Under the pieces are notes generated by a model that worked only from the letters and a program-made list of their open reading frames with translations, had not been told where the DNA came from and did no database searches. Made by a program: the position numbers and the translations under genes. A DNA stretch of 64,000 nt from Piper betle. Taxonomy: Eukaryota > Streptophyta > Magnoliopsida > Piperales > Piperaceae. Each line of letters starts with the position of its first letter. The first letter of the stretch is position 1. The stretch is from the NCBI GenBank assembly GCA_033002965.1, contig JAURVB010012951.1, positions 17,446 through 81,445 of the forward strand. The letters run 5' to 3'. Of this stretch, positions 10,642 to 23,331 are shown one piece after another.

Positions 10642-12210
10642 TAATTTTTAGGAACGCCATCACACAGACTTATCTGAGCACGCATCTGTAAGATGGCAAC
10701 AACTGTCACAGTTGAAATACTCACCAACAGTGGAAGAAGCGGTTGATAACGCCGTTTGGGATGGTCGTTTATCCGTTGTGCATTAATGGCCAGCCTTCAT
10801 CTTTCCTAGAGCCCTCCTTGGAGCGCCATCGCCACCACCCGACCACCTCCTCCCTCGAGCGCCGCCACCCGACCAACTCTTCACCCCAACCAACCCACCT
10901 TCCCCCCCCCAACCACTCCTCCTCCGCCGTTCTCTGTTCTGGAGAAGCATGCCAAAACAGAATGCAATTATTTGTACACTGCTCTTATACGAGAATTTCT
11001 GCATGGAAAACAATTTTCACGTGGTTAGTTTTTTTGCTCACACTTGAATCTGAATTCCACCAAGAGCTAGCAGTATTTTTGCAAACGTTGAGTCTATGGT
11101 AACAGCACTTGAGACAAATATTTCCTCGTTGCTCGTATATTCGCTCGATTGGCTCGATACCAATGCATGTGCAAGTGCAACTATTCGGTTTTTACATCCA
11201 CTCATAAGGTACATGTTGAGAGTTAATAAAACAACCTTATACATGGTTGTTAAGGGAGTATATGCACTCTCCCACAGAGAAGATAATAGCACTATTTATA
11301 CACATCAGTTCTCTAACCCCTCATACTCTTCAAATTTGTGACTGAATAATAAACAAAGGAGGAATGATCACATTTAATGTTGCCTACCCATAAAATGAAA
11401 AGGCTTGGATCAACAAATACACGTACAAATAGTAAAAAAACAAATAATCCAAATGAATTTAACAGATTAAAAAAGTTTGCATAAAAAAATTCATAATGCC
11501 AATGAATATAATAGAGGTTAAAAAATTGAATAGAGAAATGGATAATGCAAGAGAAGTTTTACTGTTCCAACAATGCACTATCCAATAAAATAAAATAAGA
11601 AACTAATCACAGTAACCTTGAGTGATTCACAAAAAGTAAATTATTTACCTCTAATGTTTGAAATAGATGGCAAGGTCTGAGTAGGTGATGAAGCGGCCGG
11701 TGCACGAGCTTCCCAAAACCTCTTATCTTTTCTCTCCTGAAGATGACCATGATCCGGCTCAAAACTTCGGCCAGATTGTTGTCATCTTTAAGAGAGGAAT
11801 GATAGAGGCTTTGGGAAGGGCGGAGGAGGGGGTTATGGTTGTGGGGCTGGTCGTGGTCGTGGGGTTGGGTGAGGGAGAGGAAGGTGGTCGGTTGGTGGCA
11901 GTGGCGGTCGAGGGAGGAGGGCGAAGAAGGACATGGGGAACAGAGAAGGGCGGTTGTGGTCGGTGGTCGGGGGTCGGGTGGGGTGAAGAGGTCGTCGGGT
12001 GGCGGCGCTCGAGGGAGGTGGTCAGATGGTGGTGATGGTGAAAAGACGAAGGAAGGCAATTAATGCACGACGGGTTAAACCCCGTCCTAAACGGCGTTAA
12101 CACTCCCATCCTTCACTTTCGGTGAATTTTTTGGTAATGACAACCGTCGCCATCTTACATGCGCTGGTGCACAAATGCGTGCGTCTATAGGATGGCGTTC
12201 GTAAAAATTA
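10642..12210. mobile_element. 1.57-kb element with ~200-bp terminal inverted repeats
   Basis: The left end, TAATTTTTAGGAACGCCATC, is matched by the right end reverse-complemented, TAATTTTTACGAACGCCATC. The match continues through GTAAGATGGC, TAACGCCGTTT, CGTGCATTAAT versus TGTGCATTAAT, and a GC-rich CTCCCTCGAGCGCCGCCACCC block, roughly 200-240 bp per arm. The centre (about 10930-11690) has no recognisable transposase, so this is a non-autonomous DNA transposon. Long TIRs suggest a Mutator-like relative, but no target-site duplication is clear. It begins about 200 bp upstream of the DUF1645 start codon. Confidence 0.65.
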
Positions 12211-15200
12211 GTCTCACAGGTTAGTGTTTATGTGAGCTGAATGCGAGATGATGGGGATTTAGTTAATCAATCTGATCGCTAACATGCTTTAGCACTTAAT
12301 TATCAGCTAATACATTTATACACGGATGGTGGTGATGTAATGATTATGAGAATCTTCTTTATTAAAAAAATTACTTGGAATCTCCTTTAATTTATCTTTT
12401 TTAAAAAAACATTATAACATTTTTATGAAACAACTATACTTTTCTCAGATAATATACGTGACAAGTTTTGCATATTCACTTGTGTAGATTTAAACCACTC
12501 CTAAGTTGTTTTAGCCTTCATGAGACAGGGTTCTTTTTAATATAATTTATTTGTACAGATAAAAATAATTCAATTATGAAGATTAAAATGATGTTCTAAA
12601 CGTGTTTAGGGACGCAATTAAAAATAGAAAATTTGATATAACCCGTAGGCTTCTGAAATCCTCGTATCCATTGCAAATACCCCGGCGCCGACTAACTTTA
12701 ACGTAATGTAAAAATATATATATTAAATATTTCTTCGCGGTCTTAAAAGGAAAATTCTTTATATGGGACCAAATATTTAGTCGCATCAATCTCTTAATGT
12801 TCAATGGGCTTCAAGCATCATTATGTCATAAAACATGCAAGAAAATACTAGTGTTAAGCTTTAGATGAGTTAAGTAATTTTTTATAATCTTCAGGGTTCA
12901 TAAAATCACATAGAGTGACCAAGTGATAGAATTACTTCTTTTATGAGAATGTTTAGAATCCACTTAACTGAATTTAACTAAATTCATAATTTTTATCAGG
13001 CCCCCATTCGAGAAGTTATTGATTTCATTCAACAGCTTTTAAAAGGGGCTAATCTTGTTCATCCGTGGGGCCTAATTAACAGCTCGTATTAAAATTGTAG
13101 ATGAAAAAAATTGTTTGGGTGGAAACTACTTTTAGCCATTTTTAATATGAGAAAGAATTATAATTTTGTAATGATAATTATCAGTTTGGATAACAAACTT
13201 GGTTAGAAAATAACCCGGCTTTATTGGGACTGAGGAAAAGTAATCAAACCAGATTTCGAGGAGAAGCCAGATTTTCGTTATTCCATATTTTTCTAGATCC
13301 AACTAATTATATATTTTTTGATATAAAAATATGTTCTATTAAATTAATAGCAACCAAAATGAGTGCATAAATCATTTGCAGGTATAAAGTCACCTTTCTG
13401 ATGGTGGCTTGTTATTGATAAATCACTTTTGCCGCAAAGAGGACTTTGTATCAAAGTACGGAAGCGAGAAAACGGATCGAGTATAGAAATAGTTTAACAC
13501 ATTGGGTAGGCCATACCACTTAATTATGCTATTAGCAACATATTAGCAAAATGACACCCACAAGCCGAAAGTCGAAAGCAAGAACAAACGAAGATTTCTC
13601 ATTTTGCTAATTAAGATTGAGCTGGAAAGGATTATGGCACATCTTCTCTTTAGTAAAAGAGAAACTTCCGATACCATATATTTTGGGGTGTAAACAACCT
13701 AGAGAGGCTCAGAAGCATTTTACATTCATCCGCATAAGTTGGGTTGAATTTGTACTCGTTAATTTTGCACTCATTAAAAATACTCTGCTTGAGATGATAG
13801 GTCGTTGAACCAAATATAAAGCTTCAACTGATGAATGTTCGGCTCGAAATTTGAACTCAAAATATTTAAGCTTGATAAAATATTTTACTCGTACAATATC
13901 TTTAAGGTCGAGTTGTTCGTGTAAGTTAATAACTTTTATACCAATTAATACTTACATGAAATTATATATTTTCACTTCTCAGCATGTTACTTAATTACTA
14001 AATACTTAACTAATTTGATAGTAATAGTACTTATGCTTACCTTAAGTTATTTTTTACAAAATAAAATATTATAAATATAACTTATCAAACGTAGTAATAC
14101 TAAATTACTAATATATAGTGGTCGCGGTGGCTATATTCACTAACTACTTAATTAGTAACTAGTTACTTCCTAATAATTGATATATGTACATAGTAGTTAC
14201 AAACTACTTAGTATTGTTTACTATTAAGTGTCAAAACTTTCAATTTATAGGGGTATAATCAAGCCAAACCAATGCTGAAGTTAAATGCATTTTCAATTAT
14301 GATTTAAAAGATATATATGTATCAAAAATCTATATATTTTAAAATTTGTCACTTTTACTTATGAATTGAAAAGTCATATCATAAAAAATAACTTTGAACA
14401 TAATGGAATTATCAAATTACTCTGTTTGGCTCAACTAAATTTAAAACTTAATCAAACGCAAATTAAACTTGAGCAAGTAAATATTTAGCTTGACCTTGAG
14501 TCGAAATATACAACCGCATAATGAATTAAACTCGGGCAAACTAATTTACAGAAGAACTAAATATGAATAAATTGGTACTTGACACAGCTCGTTTATACCC
14601 CTACATATATTATATATTTTTGCTTCTCAAACTTGTACATTTCTCACGTGTTTGATTCATACGTTCGGATTGGCGTAATAAAATACATTCATACAACAAG
14701 AAAAAACGACAAAATAGTAAATAGAAGTTCGGTTTGTGAATAATAATATTGAAAGATTAGATGTAGACATTGAAAACTCAACCAAAGCTACTGAAAATTT
14801 ATATAGTGTTGGCTAATAATCCTCAACGATAAGAAGTTCTTTTTTTATATATAAGCAACGATATGATATTCTTGCTTTCGTCAGTTTGAGAATTTGGAAG
14901 CAAATTTGGACTGTTCCCGAGTATTTTAGTTAACAGCCCACGTGATATTCTAGAGAATACGATGTGGTAAGAGGAAATATTATTGTTACTTCATTTGAAT
15001 TTGGAAAATCGCCAACACATTTGACTAAATGAAGTGATGGGATTTTGTACGAGAAATTAGCTCAACTGCAGGAATCCCTTTTGTCAAAGGTCTCACTTGG
15101 CGCCTCCCATTTTTGTTTTTTTTTTTGCTCTGCCCAATCTTTCCCAACTCATCCTATAATTTTTTCAACATTATGTTAACCTTCTCTTCAATATTCTTCA

Positions 15201-15620
15201 TACACATGAATCAAGCTCCCAATATGTTTGTTCCAGATAGATGCATGAACTCGAAGCCTCGTCTCGCATGACCTCCAGCATGTGGGAATAATGTATTTGG
15301 TGGAGTGGATTCTAGAGCTTTCTAGTAAGATTTAATATGACATGTTAAGAAATTCGAAATTATTTAAAGTAGTTTTTTATTAAAAAGATTAACATATAAT
15401 ATTATGTGTGAACGAAAAGCAGGTGCCGTAAAATTTAATTGAAATTATTATCATGGCATGGTTTGACCCATTAATTAGAGAGCCGAGTCCAGAACAGCAG
15501 TCCTCTTTTCTGGGGTTGACGCCCTCCTGCGTTACCCGAAGTGCTCACAATTGAACGCCCAGAACAGTTTACAAAAATTTCTTTACATCAACCTTCTCTA
15601 AAATTGTTCCTTGCATGGGC
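12211..15620. other. intergenic AT-rich DNA, no gene seen
   Basis: More than 3 kb with no ORF that looks coding on either strand. It contains A/T runs and repeated TACTTA/TAAGTA-type words around 13960-14220. A small G/C-richer patch at 15480-15560 adjoins the LTR that follows. Confidence 0.45.
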
Positions 15621-16384
15621 ACTGTTATGGGTGTAACCCGTAGGACACCTAGGGAGCTATGGTTTGGCGGTTATTCCTAATCATCCTGCATCTAAGACGG
15701 ATAGCCAGTGATATCCGAGTGGTGGAAACAACTTACCACTGCTAATTTGTATTCTAGTTGTAGGCAAGATCAAGCTATGGTGCATCAAGTCAATCGGGTG
15801 ACCAAGGGATACGAGCAAAGTTGGAGCCAAGTGAGTATCGGTACTTGATAGCGTGTAGCAGCAAAGGATGATCGGTAATGGGTACCGAGCATGGTACTAA
15901 ATAGGCATTGATAAACCTCAAGATGCCGGCAAGGGTGTTCCAAATAGCATGCACGGTTGAAGCTAGTCAAGAGACTGCTATCGGTATCGAGTGCAGTAGT
16001 GATCAAGAGAAACGAGAGTGGGAGTGTTGATGTCCGAGCACTATGACTGTAACAACCCGGCCATTTGTCACAATATTGTGGGTCTAACTGGCCAGGTGTT
16101 ACTCACAATTAAGCAAATATGCCTAACATTTTTTTTTAACAAAAACATATATAAAGATCCCACAGTCTTAGACCGTTTTCCAGTAGCCACACTTATTTCT
16201 CAAATAAATAATAAAAGGAGTCCTCATATTTATTTTGCTCCATGCCCTGGTTATCAATCACCTACTTTCGTATCTGCACACCTGCGGAGGCAATTCCGTG
16301 TTAGTGATTACAACACTAAGTAGTATAATAGATAAAATAAATCAAGTACATTCCACTATTTCCTTATGTTTATTTTAATATGCG

Positions 16385-16965
16385 GTGGAGCGATTCCGCT
16401 ATACTCCAAAACAATGTGGAGGAGGTATCCGCTGTGATCCGCACACCCCAGCCGTAGCCCTTTTGTGGGGAGGCTACCACTACCGTCTCTAGTGCCAGTG
16501 CCTCGCACACCTCGGCTGTAGCCTTTTTGTGGGGAAGCTATCACTGCACTCAGGTGATTGCTATGCCCCGTTTGTGGAGAAGCTCTCACTACCAATTCTA
16601 GTGTCAGTGCCTCGCACACCCCGGCCGTAGCCTTTTTATGGGGAGGCTATCACTGCACTCCAGTGCCAATGCCTTGCACACCCCGGCCGTAACCATTCTA
16701 TGGGGAGGCTATCACTGCACTCAATGCCACTGTTTTGCACACCCGGCCGTAGCCTTTTTATGGGGTGGCTATCACTGCACTCAAGTGATTACTATGCCCC
16801 ATTTGTGGGGAAGCTCTCACTGCCAACTCTAGTGTCAGTGCCTCGCACACCCCGGCCGTAACCTTTTTATGGGGAGGCTATCACTGCACTCCAGTACGAT
16901 GGAGGAATCGTTGTGCCTCGCTCACCCCGACCGTAGCCTTTTTATAGGGCGGCTATCACTACTCC
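16385..16965. repeat. ~60-bp minisatellite array with higher-order unit
   Basis: At least eight degenerate copies of a unit containing CACACCCCGGCCGTAGCC, then TTTTTATGGGGAGGCTATCACTGCACTC-like sequence. A variant unit with TATGCCCCGTTTGTGGAGAAGC at about 16560 recurs at about 16793 as TATGCCCCATTTGTGGGGAAGC, giving a higher-order period near 233 bp. GC content is well above the flanking DNA. Confidence 0.8.
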
Positions 16966-17261
16966 AAAACAATGTCGATGCATTACACAATTTATGCACA
17001 TAATACGACCCAATGTCGAACTGAGTCAATTCTTTGACCCCGGTTGCACTCGGTGCATGGTGGTCGAATTTGGGCTCAGGCCGACCAAGGCTACCAACAA
17101 GAAAAATACGATGTTCTACCTATTATACATACCTGACTTGTGTTTTCGTCTGACTGTGACCCGTGAACCCTAATACAGTAATGGGGAGGTCGCCTGGGAC
17201 GGAGATGAGGGATGAAATACTCCCTCCTCCTGCATATATATACACTTCAACCATTCCCTCC

Positions 17262-17415
17262 ATTAAATTCTCATACCCCAATCATCCATTGGTATTTCCT
17301 AGGTTCAACAAGCCCCTTTCATTAAATTCTCACACCCCATCATCCATTGATATTTCCTAAGTTCAACAACCCCTTCATTAAATTCTCACACCTCATCATC
17401 CATTCATGAATAGGT
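17262..17415 (+). repeat. ~57-bp tandem repeat, about 2.7 copies
   Basis: Units start with CATTAAATTCTCA(T/C)ACC, run through CATCCATTG(G/A)TATTTCCTA and end with GTTCAACAA. The third copy is truncated near CATCCATTCATG. Confidence 0.8.
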
Positions 17416-17534
17416 ATCTTCTAGGTGACCTTAAGTCGAAATATGACCGGTCGACTTGATAACCAACCATATTGGTTCATTTATATTTATTTCATAATAT
17501 TTAGGTTCGAGTCTTGTAATAAAAATCATAGTTT

Positions 17535-17800
17535 TACAGTGACCGAGCAATGCTGAGCAATGCCGAGCGGTAATGAGCAGTGCACAAGTAGGCAGTGTCG
17601 AGCGGTAGCGAGTAAGAAGTGCTGAGTGGTAGTGAGCAGTAGCGAGTAAGCAGTGCCAAGCGGTACCGAGCAGTGCGCGACCAAGCACCGAGCGTACCGA
17701 GCAAAACAGCAGTATGGGTGCACAAGCGCATGGGCGTAACCGAGCACTGGATATTGATATGCCGATATTTGGTTGACGAGCAGTGCAATGGAGTCTAGCG
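17535..17800. repeat. degenerate GAGCAGTGC / GAGCGGTA short-repeat block
   Basis: About 15 imperfect copies of 9-12 base words such as GAGCAGTGC, GAGCGGTAG and CGAGCGGTACC. Similar words (CGGTACC, GAGCATGGTAC) occur in the other LTR copies of this window, so this is probably an expanded U3 region, not a gene. Confidence 0.6.
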
Positions 17801-19001
17801 GTAGAGCAGATTCTAGTGCTGGGGGCAGTGTTGTGCTGGAATGTGTCAAGAGATTGGGTTGATGGCTGAGACTGGTTGGGTCAACCTTATTTGATCGAGA
17901 ATTGTCGATAAGGATAAAATCTGGAGATCGTTATCCTTAACCAACGCGGGGAGTTGGTTGTAACAAACTCCAAGTGCAGGACGTGTGGATAATCTGAAGG
18001 AAGTTGAGGTTGTTAGAGATGCGCACAATTATTGGAGATTGTTGGGTGGTTGCAACAAACTTCAGTATGCAGAATCTTTGGATACTAGGATTTGCATAGA
18101 TCTGGAAGTAACAAACACAGATGAGTATTCTATATAAGGGGGACGACCCTTATGTAGAGGGGAACAAACATGAATTATTGTGAATCTTTTAGTGGAGAAG
18201 ATAGCCAAGATCGTGCAAGGAACACTTAAAGTATCGCAGCTAGTTCTTAGAGTAAAGGGCTGGAACTTTAAGAGTGTTGTTGGAGTAGCAGTTTGCCAGA
18301 ATCAAGGTACAACAATTCCTATTCCACAACCTAGTTGTTTTTCTAGCTGAGGAAATTGTATGTAAACAAGTCGACTGTGGGGTGTTTTGGGGTCGTGTTG
18401 GTGAGGACTGTTGTTAGTGGGGAGTGTTTGTAGTTCTCACAGCCTTTCGATCAAGGATTGAAAGGCAGGTCGCGAGGTTTACATGTCCACGCTAGCCAAG
18501 TAGTCAAGGTAAATTGATTACTTGTATCATTGGTTTCTTATTAATGAGATTAAGGTTGGGGTTGGAGTCCGTCATTGACAGGTGTCAACATTTGTGTCAT
18601 GTTGCATAGTGCCGAATACAAGATCCAAAGGTTGGATTCCTCAAGATCTTATAAAATCGAGTGGGGACTTGGTTGAAACGTTGGATGCTACACAACCTTA
18701 GCATGTTTATGTTATTTTGTGTGTTTAATTGGTCTTGTTAAATTGTTGGTAGCTAGTGATCTTATTGGAGAGAAAGTCACATTATAATACATGCCTTCCT
18801 TTTGAGTAAAGCCCTTTGCAACAAGACGAGCCTTATATCTTTCTACATCACCTTTTAAATCCCTCTTGGTTTTAAAAATCCATTTACAACCAATAGGTTT
18901 CGTACCTTCAGGCAATGGAACAAGATCCCAAATGTCATTAGCTTTCATGGACTTCATCTCTTCACTCATGGCATCAATCCACTTTTGAGAATTAGAACTC
19001 T

Positions 19002-19883
19002 TCATGGCTTGATGAAAGTTGATTGGATCATCTTCCACAATTCCAGTATTATCCTCATGTTCTTGAAATTTCTCCTTTCTCTTGTGGATCTCCTTAATGG
19101 CATTTGCTCTTGAGGTTGTTGAGTTTGCTCTTCAGGTATAACTTGATTAGGGAGATTCTTGACATTGTCTTGTAATTCTGATATTGTTTCTTGAACAACA
19201 TCAGGAATATAATCCTGATCCTGATTATTGTCAAGAACAATCATGGGAAGAGAATCAGATTCTTCTTCAAAGACAAAGTCTCTAACTTCATTTCTCCCTC
19301 CAAACTCAATATCCTCAAAGAACTGGGCATTTCCCGTATCAAAGAATGACCTTATTGTGGGATCATAAAACTTATACCCACTAGACCGTTCAGAGTACCC
19401 AACAAAATAACTGCTAACTGTTCTTAAGTCCAGTTTCCTTTCATTTGGCCTATAAGGCCTTGCCTTAGCTGGAGAGCCCCATATGCATAAATGCTTAATA
19501 CTGGATTTTTTTCCAGTCCATAATTCATAAGGGGTCTTAACAGTTGCCTTTGTTGGTACTCTATTAAGAAGATATGCTGCTGTCTTTAGTGCCTCACCCC
19601 ATAGTGAATCAGTTAAAGTAGTATGAACAATCATACTTCTCACCATGTCCTTTAATGTTCGGTTTCGTCTCTCAGCAACACCATTCATGCTAGGAATACC
19701 TGGCATTGTGTATTGTGGGACAATTCCGCACTCTTCTAGGAATTTGGCAAATGGTCTTGGACATTGTACACCTGATTCATCATATCTACCATAGTATTCA
19801 CCACCACAGTCAGATCTGACAACCTTAATAGTTTTGTCGAGTTGGTTCTCAACTTCAACCTTATATGTCTTAAACACGTCCAA
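19002..19883 (-). pseudogene. Copia integrase and linker fragment
   Basis: A 293-residue open stretch covering the second half of the integrase core and its C-terminal region. It shows RSDCGGEYYG, the catalytic-domain context MNGVAERRNRTLKDMVRSM, and the conserved SLWGEALKTAAYLLNRVPTK. The downstream RT part (18712-19038) is in another frame, and upstream modules are also frame-broken, so the polyprotein cannot be made as one product. Confidence 0.85.
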
Positions 19884-20756
19884 TGCTTGAGACTTCTCAT
19901 GAATGAGATAAAGGTAACCATAACGAGAATTATCGTCTATGAACGTAATAAAATATTGTTGACCATTCCAAGAAGCCGTAGAAAATGGCCCACAAATATC
20001 CGTATATATTAGTTCTAAGATGCTTGAAGATATATTTGCACCTAGTCTCCTTATATTTGTTTATTTTCCCTTAATGCACTCAATACAGACTTGAAAATCT
20101 GATAAATTAAGAGAATCAAGAATTCCATCTGACACAAGTCGTTCAATTCTTTGTTAGAAATGTGTCCTAAACACTTGTGCCAGAATAAAGCAGAATTCTC
20201 ATTGGTTAATTTTCTTTTCGTACCACATAAACCCACATGTAAAGTTTCATTAAAAGATGCAATAGTATTAAGTAAATATAGATTATCATAAAAAGATAAG
20301 GAACCCGTACTCACAATATTTGAATTTAGAAAAAGACTAAACTTATTATTTCTAAATGAACAAGAATAACCAAATTTGTCCAATATAAAAATAGAAACCA
20401 AATTCCGTCTAAAAGACGGTACTACATATGTCTCTTTCAAATCCAAATAATATCTTGTCTTCAACAATAATCTAAAAATCCTATTGCCTCAACTATAACT
20501 GGGTTGCCACTACCCACATAAATGAATCTTTCAGCATCATTTGGCTTTCGGCAACTCAGGCAACCCCGCATTGACACACTTATGTGAGTAGTATCACCCG
20601 AATCTAGCCACCAAGTGTGTATTGGTACTGAAACTAAATTAACCTTAGAACAAACAAAATTACGAAATGGACTTTTATTTACACACCAAGTGTGATATTT
20701 AATGCATTCCTTCTTCATATGTCCAGGTTTACCACAAAAGAAAAACAGCAAGAAGC

Positions 20757-21353
20757 CTAATTTTTTCTTATTTTGTCATGATAGGTATTAGCCAAGTGAG
20801 TACTTTCAGCCTGTTCTTGCTTCAACCTTTCTTCTTCTTGCATACAATAAGAAATGAGCTCATTAAGAGTCCATTTGTTCCTTTGACAGTTGTAACTGAC
20901 CTTGAATTGACTGAATTGTGCCGGAAGAGAAATTAAAACTAAATGCACGAGCAAATCTTCAGATAGCTCTAACCTTAGTGCTTTTAGTTTTGAAGCAATA
21001 TTTGACATCTCTAAGATGTACTCCCTTATGCTTATTTTGCCTTTAAACTTCATTGAAATCAAGTTCGACAAAAGCGTACGTGTTTCAGCCTTATCATTTT
21101 TTTACAAAACGCTTTTCAATTTTTTTAAGAAACTCACTGGCTATAGTAACCTTTTCAAACATATCCCCCTGAAGGTTTCCGGAATCCTACGCTTCATGAT
21201 CATAAGACTCGTGCGATTTGAACGTTCCCACTTCTCAATGTCCCGTTTTTCCTCAATGAAACTTTTGTCCATAAGAGAAAAAGGTTGTTCAGTCCTTAAT
21301 GTAAGGTCAAGATCCATGTAGCCGGGAATAATCATTACACTTTCTTTTTCCAA
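20757..21353 (-). pseudogene. Copia gag remnant
   Basis: Two overlapping frames (21353-21141 and 21071-20757). They encode a gag-like helical protein with WERSNRTSLMIMKRRIP and, downstream, YILEMSNIASKLKALRLELS and LVLISLPAQFSQFKVSYN, the usual Copia UBN2-type gag motifs. A frame break lies near 21071-21140. Confidence 0.75.
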
Positions 21354-21589
21354 TCCTTAAAATTATCTTTAAGCATAAGAACTGAATTGATGTTGGCAGA
21401 AATCATATAAGCAGATTGATTAACTGAATCTATAGAACAAAACAACATGCCCATAATAAGATTAATAATTCAAATAATAGTTAATCTCATCGACAGATAC
21501 CTAGCACAACATTAATATTTAGTATTTGGACAAAAATATTAATTCGTAAGTGGTACTCTCAGTGCAATAATCAAATATGAATAATAAAT

Positions 21590-21735
21590 CCTGTCAAATA
21601 ATAAACCTTCCTTTGGGCCGATTTATTATCCACATGGAAACTTGATAATTATCCCATATTTATTACCGCAAATGAATATATAATTCTGTCAAATATTAAC
21701 CTTCCTTTGGTCCGATTAATATTCACATGAATCAT
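21590..21735 (-). repeat. duplicated leader segment in the Copia element
   Basis: CCTGTCAAATAATAAACCTTCCTTTGGGCCGATT at about 21590 recurs diverged at about 21687 (CTGTCAAATATTAACC TTCCTTTGG). It is part of the untranslated region between LTR and gag. Confidence 0.6.
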
Positions 21736-22253
21736 ATACCCACAACCGTCTTAATATTTTAAAATAAATTAATTTTTACAAAAGAGGCTACTTTGGCAGC
21801 ATATTGTAGTCCTTAATAAATTTTAAAATATTAATTATAACTGAACCATAATTTGAATTTAATAATCCCAAATAACATAAAACTGAAAAAGGTTATAAAA
21901 ATATCTTTATTTGGAAATTTCTGAAATTATAACATTTTGTAACTTTATTGTCTTCATTTGATATTTAACCAACAGAGGACCTTAATTTGGAAAAAATATC
22001 TCATAAACTGATATTGACAGTGCAAAATTTGGGCAAAGTAAAATGCATAATCACCATATTTACCATCCAAAATTTAGGGTATTCTAAATAAGTTGAAAAG
22101 ATTGGTTGTAAACTATGTCAATTTTGGTGAATAAGGAAATATTGTAAATTTGAACCATAAAATTTTCTCATGCAAACAAATATTGAATGATTGACTCATT
22201 CCAAAAATAAAATAAACATAAATCAATTAATTCTCAATGATTTAATATGAAGA

Positions 22254-22268
22254 AGCTCTGATGCCACT
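22254..22268 (-). other. primer-binding site of the Copia element
   Basis: The minus strand reads AGTGGCATCAGAGCT directly after the LTR. It resembles the initiator-methionine tRNA complement TGGTATCAGAGC with one change. Confidence 0.6.
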
Positions 22269-22766
22269 TGTTGAATAAAAAAACTTTAAACTTTAACCAA
22301 AATTATATAGATGATAAAACCATCATCAATAAAACTTTCTTCATATCAAATCATCAAGAAAATAAATTTAATAACCATAATAGTAAAACAATTCTTTGAT
22401 TTCTTCTGGTTTGATCTTCCAAATTTTACACCGGTTCTTCAAAGCCAGAGTTCCTAGATGATGGGATACCAGAAAAGAAACCACTGTACGAATTTGGGGA
22501 CCATAACCGTATTTATTCGTATAACCGCATTTATCTTTATCTTTCATGATTCCAATTTAACCCATCATAAATTAGAGATTACGAAAACGGTATCTACACA
22601 TATTTATCCATACTCATCTTAAATATATGGTATCTCCACATATTTATCTTAAATATTAATGGCCCATTAACCTTAATTTTAATAGATCAATTTAATTTAG
22701 GCCCAAACCTTATTAATAGCATATGATACAATTATATACTTGTATATATACGTTCAAAATCCAACA
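22269..22766 (-). repeat. 5' LTR of the Copia element (498 bp)
   Basis: Bounded by TG...CA: the minus strand starts TGTTGGATTTTGAACG and ends TTTATTCAACA. A primer-binding site follows directly. No second copy of this LTR was found to the left. Confidence 0.75.
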
Positions 22767-22799
22767 CTTATAGCATAGGCATTTATAATCAAGTGTGAT

Positions 22800-23330
22800 A
22801 TCGATACCGGGGTGCCAGTGTTGCACGTCGCAGCAGTTTCTGTATGCTAAAACTTATAAAAGACCGAATGTTTCCAAGAAGAAGATACACCGAGCGGGAC
22901 ATGGTTTGGAAATGAAAATTTCTACCATAAATCATCCCCGTGACGGGTAGCCTGCTACACCCCTATGCTCAAAAAATGAAACCGTACATGATGTCCAAGT
23001 TGGTATCACAATTTTCCATGTCAATAGACTTACTAAAACTATCCCCTCCTTTGATTTAAGGCCTAAACGCTAGCAATTCTTAGTTGTAACAGAATTTTGA
23101 GAGAATATGTACGAGCTCCCACGTTAGATTAGAGGCCAACTTTATCGTTCCAAAATTATGTAGTACAACATGGCAGGGCAACTACAACATGAGGTAGTGG
23201 AATCATCACAAGATAGTACCCGGGAAATAAAAAACCCGGGCTCGTAACTGGCCAATAATCTCGAGTATGATGAGGTTCAGAGCAGTTAGATCTTGCGGAA
23301 GAGATATGCGCCTCCACAGAATTCTCTCCC
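22800..23330. other. intergenic stretch with the TMEM131-like 3' UTR
   Basis: No ORF supported. The right part (about 23000-23331) is expected to hold the 3' untranslated region of the minus-strand gene next door. The left part adjoins the Copia 5' LTR. Confidence 0.4.
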
Positions 23331-23331
23331 A

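Larger units (their letters stand above)
15623..18577 (+). mobile_element. diverged LTR-like sequence with nested repeats
   Basis: The left edge TGTTATGGGTGTAACCC is the same 5' LTR end as at 57989 (minus), followed by a shared CGGATAG...GGTGGAAACAACTTA block and TTGTAGGCAAGATCAAGCTATGG. Towards the right, a TATA box (CTATATAAGGGGG, about 18131) precedes transcript-like sequence ending near TGACAGGTGTCAACA (about 18577). Satellite and minisatellite blocks (16385-17420) interrupt it, and a TGTAACAACCCGGCC end near 16050 hints at a second nested LTR. No coding region belongs to it. The right boundary is approximate. Confidence 0.45.
18712..22766 (-). mobile_element. Ty1/Copia retrotransposon, 3'-truncated and degenerate
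   Basis: Reading leftwards on the minus strand: 5' LTR (22269-22766); primer-binding site; an untranslated leader of about 900 bases; gag fragments (21353-20757); a CCHC knuckle CGKPGHMKKEC; protease WWLDSG; a pre-integrase segment with HKCLGHISNKEL; integrase (KVVRSDCGGEYYG, MNGVAERRNRTLKDM); and the start of reverse transcriptase (GCKWIFKTKRDLKGDVERYK, ARLVAKGFTQKEG). The sequence stops resembling RT after FSPI near 18770, so the rest of RT, RNase H and the 3' LTR are missing. Frames are broken between the modules. The order integrase before RT defines Copia. Confidence 0.9.

Noticed and set aside
11607..12109. His/Pro/Ser-rich minus-strand frames (116-150 residues)
   Set aside because: They lie in the right terminal inverted repeat of the 10.64-12.21 kb element, and the same GC-rich words appear inverted on the left. 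Low-complexity composition, no domain.
16356..16832. Frames with repeated WGGYHCTQ-like units
   Set aside because: Product of reading through the 60-bp minisatellite. The unit length is not kept in frame, and neither promoter nor start context is present.
16385..16965. CRISPR-like array
   Set aside because: A direct repeat array, but in plant nuclear DNA, with degenerate units, no unique spacers of constant length and no cas genes.
17431..17849. Minus-strand frames rich in Leu-Ala-Thr-His repeats
   Set aside because: Translation of the degenerate GAGCAGTGC repeat block in all three frames; not a repeat protein.
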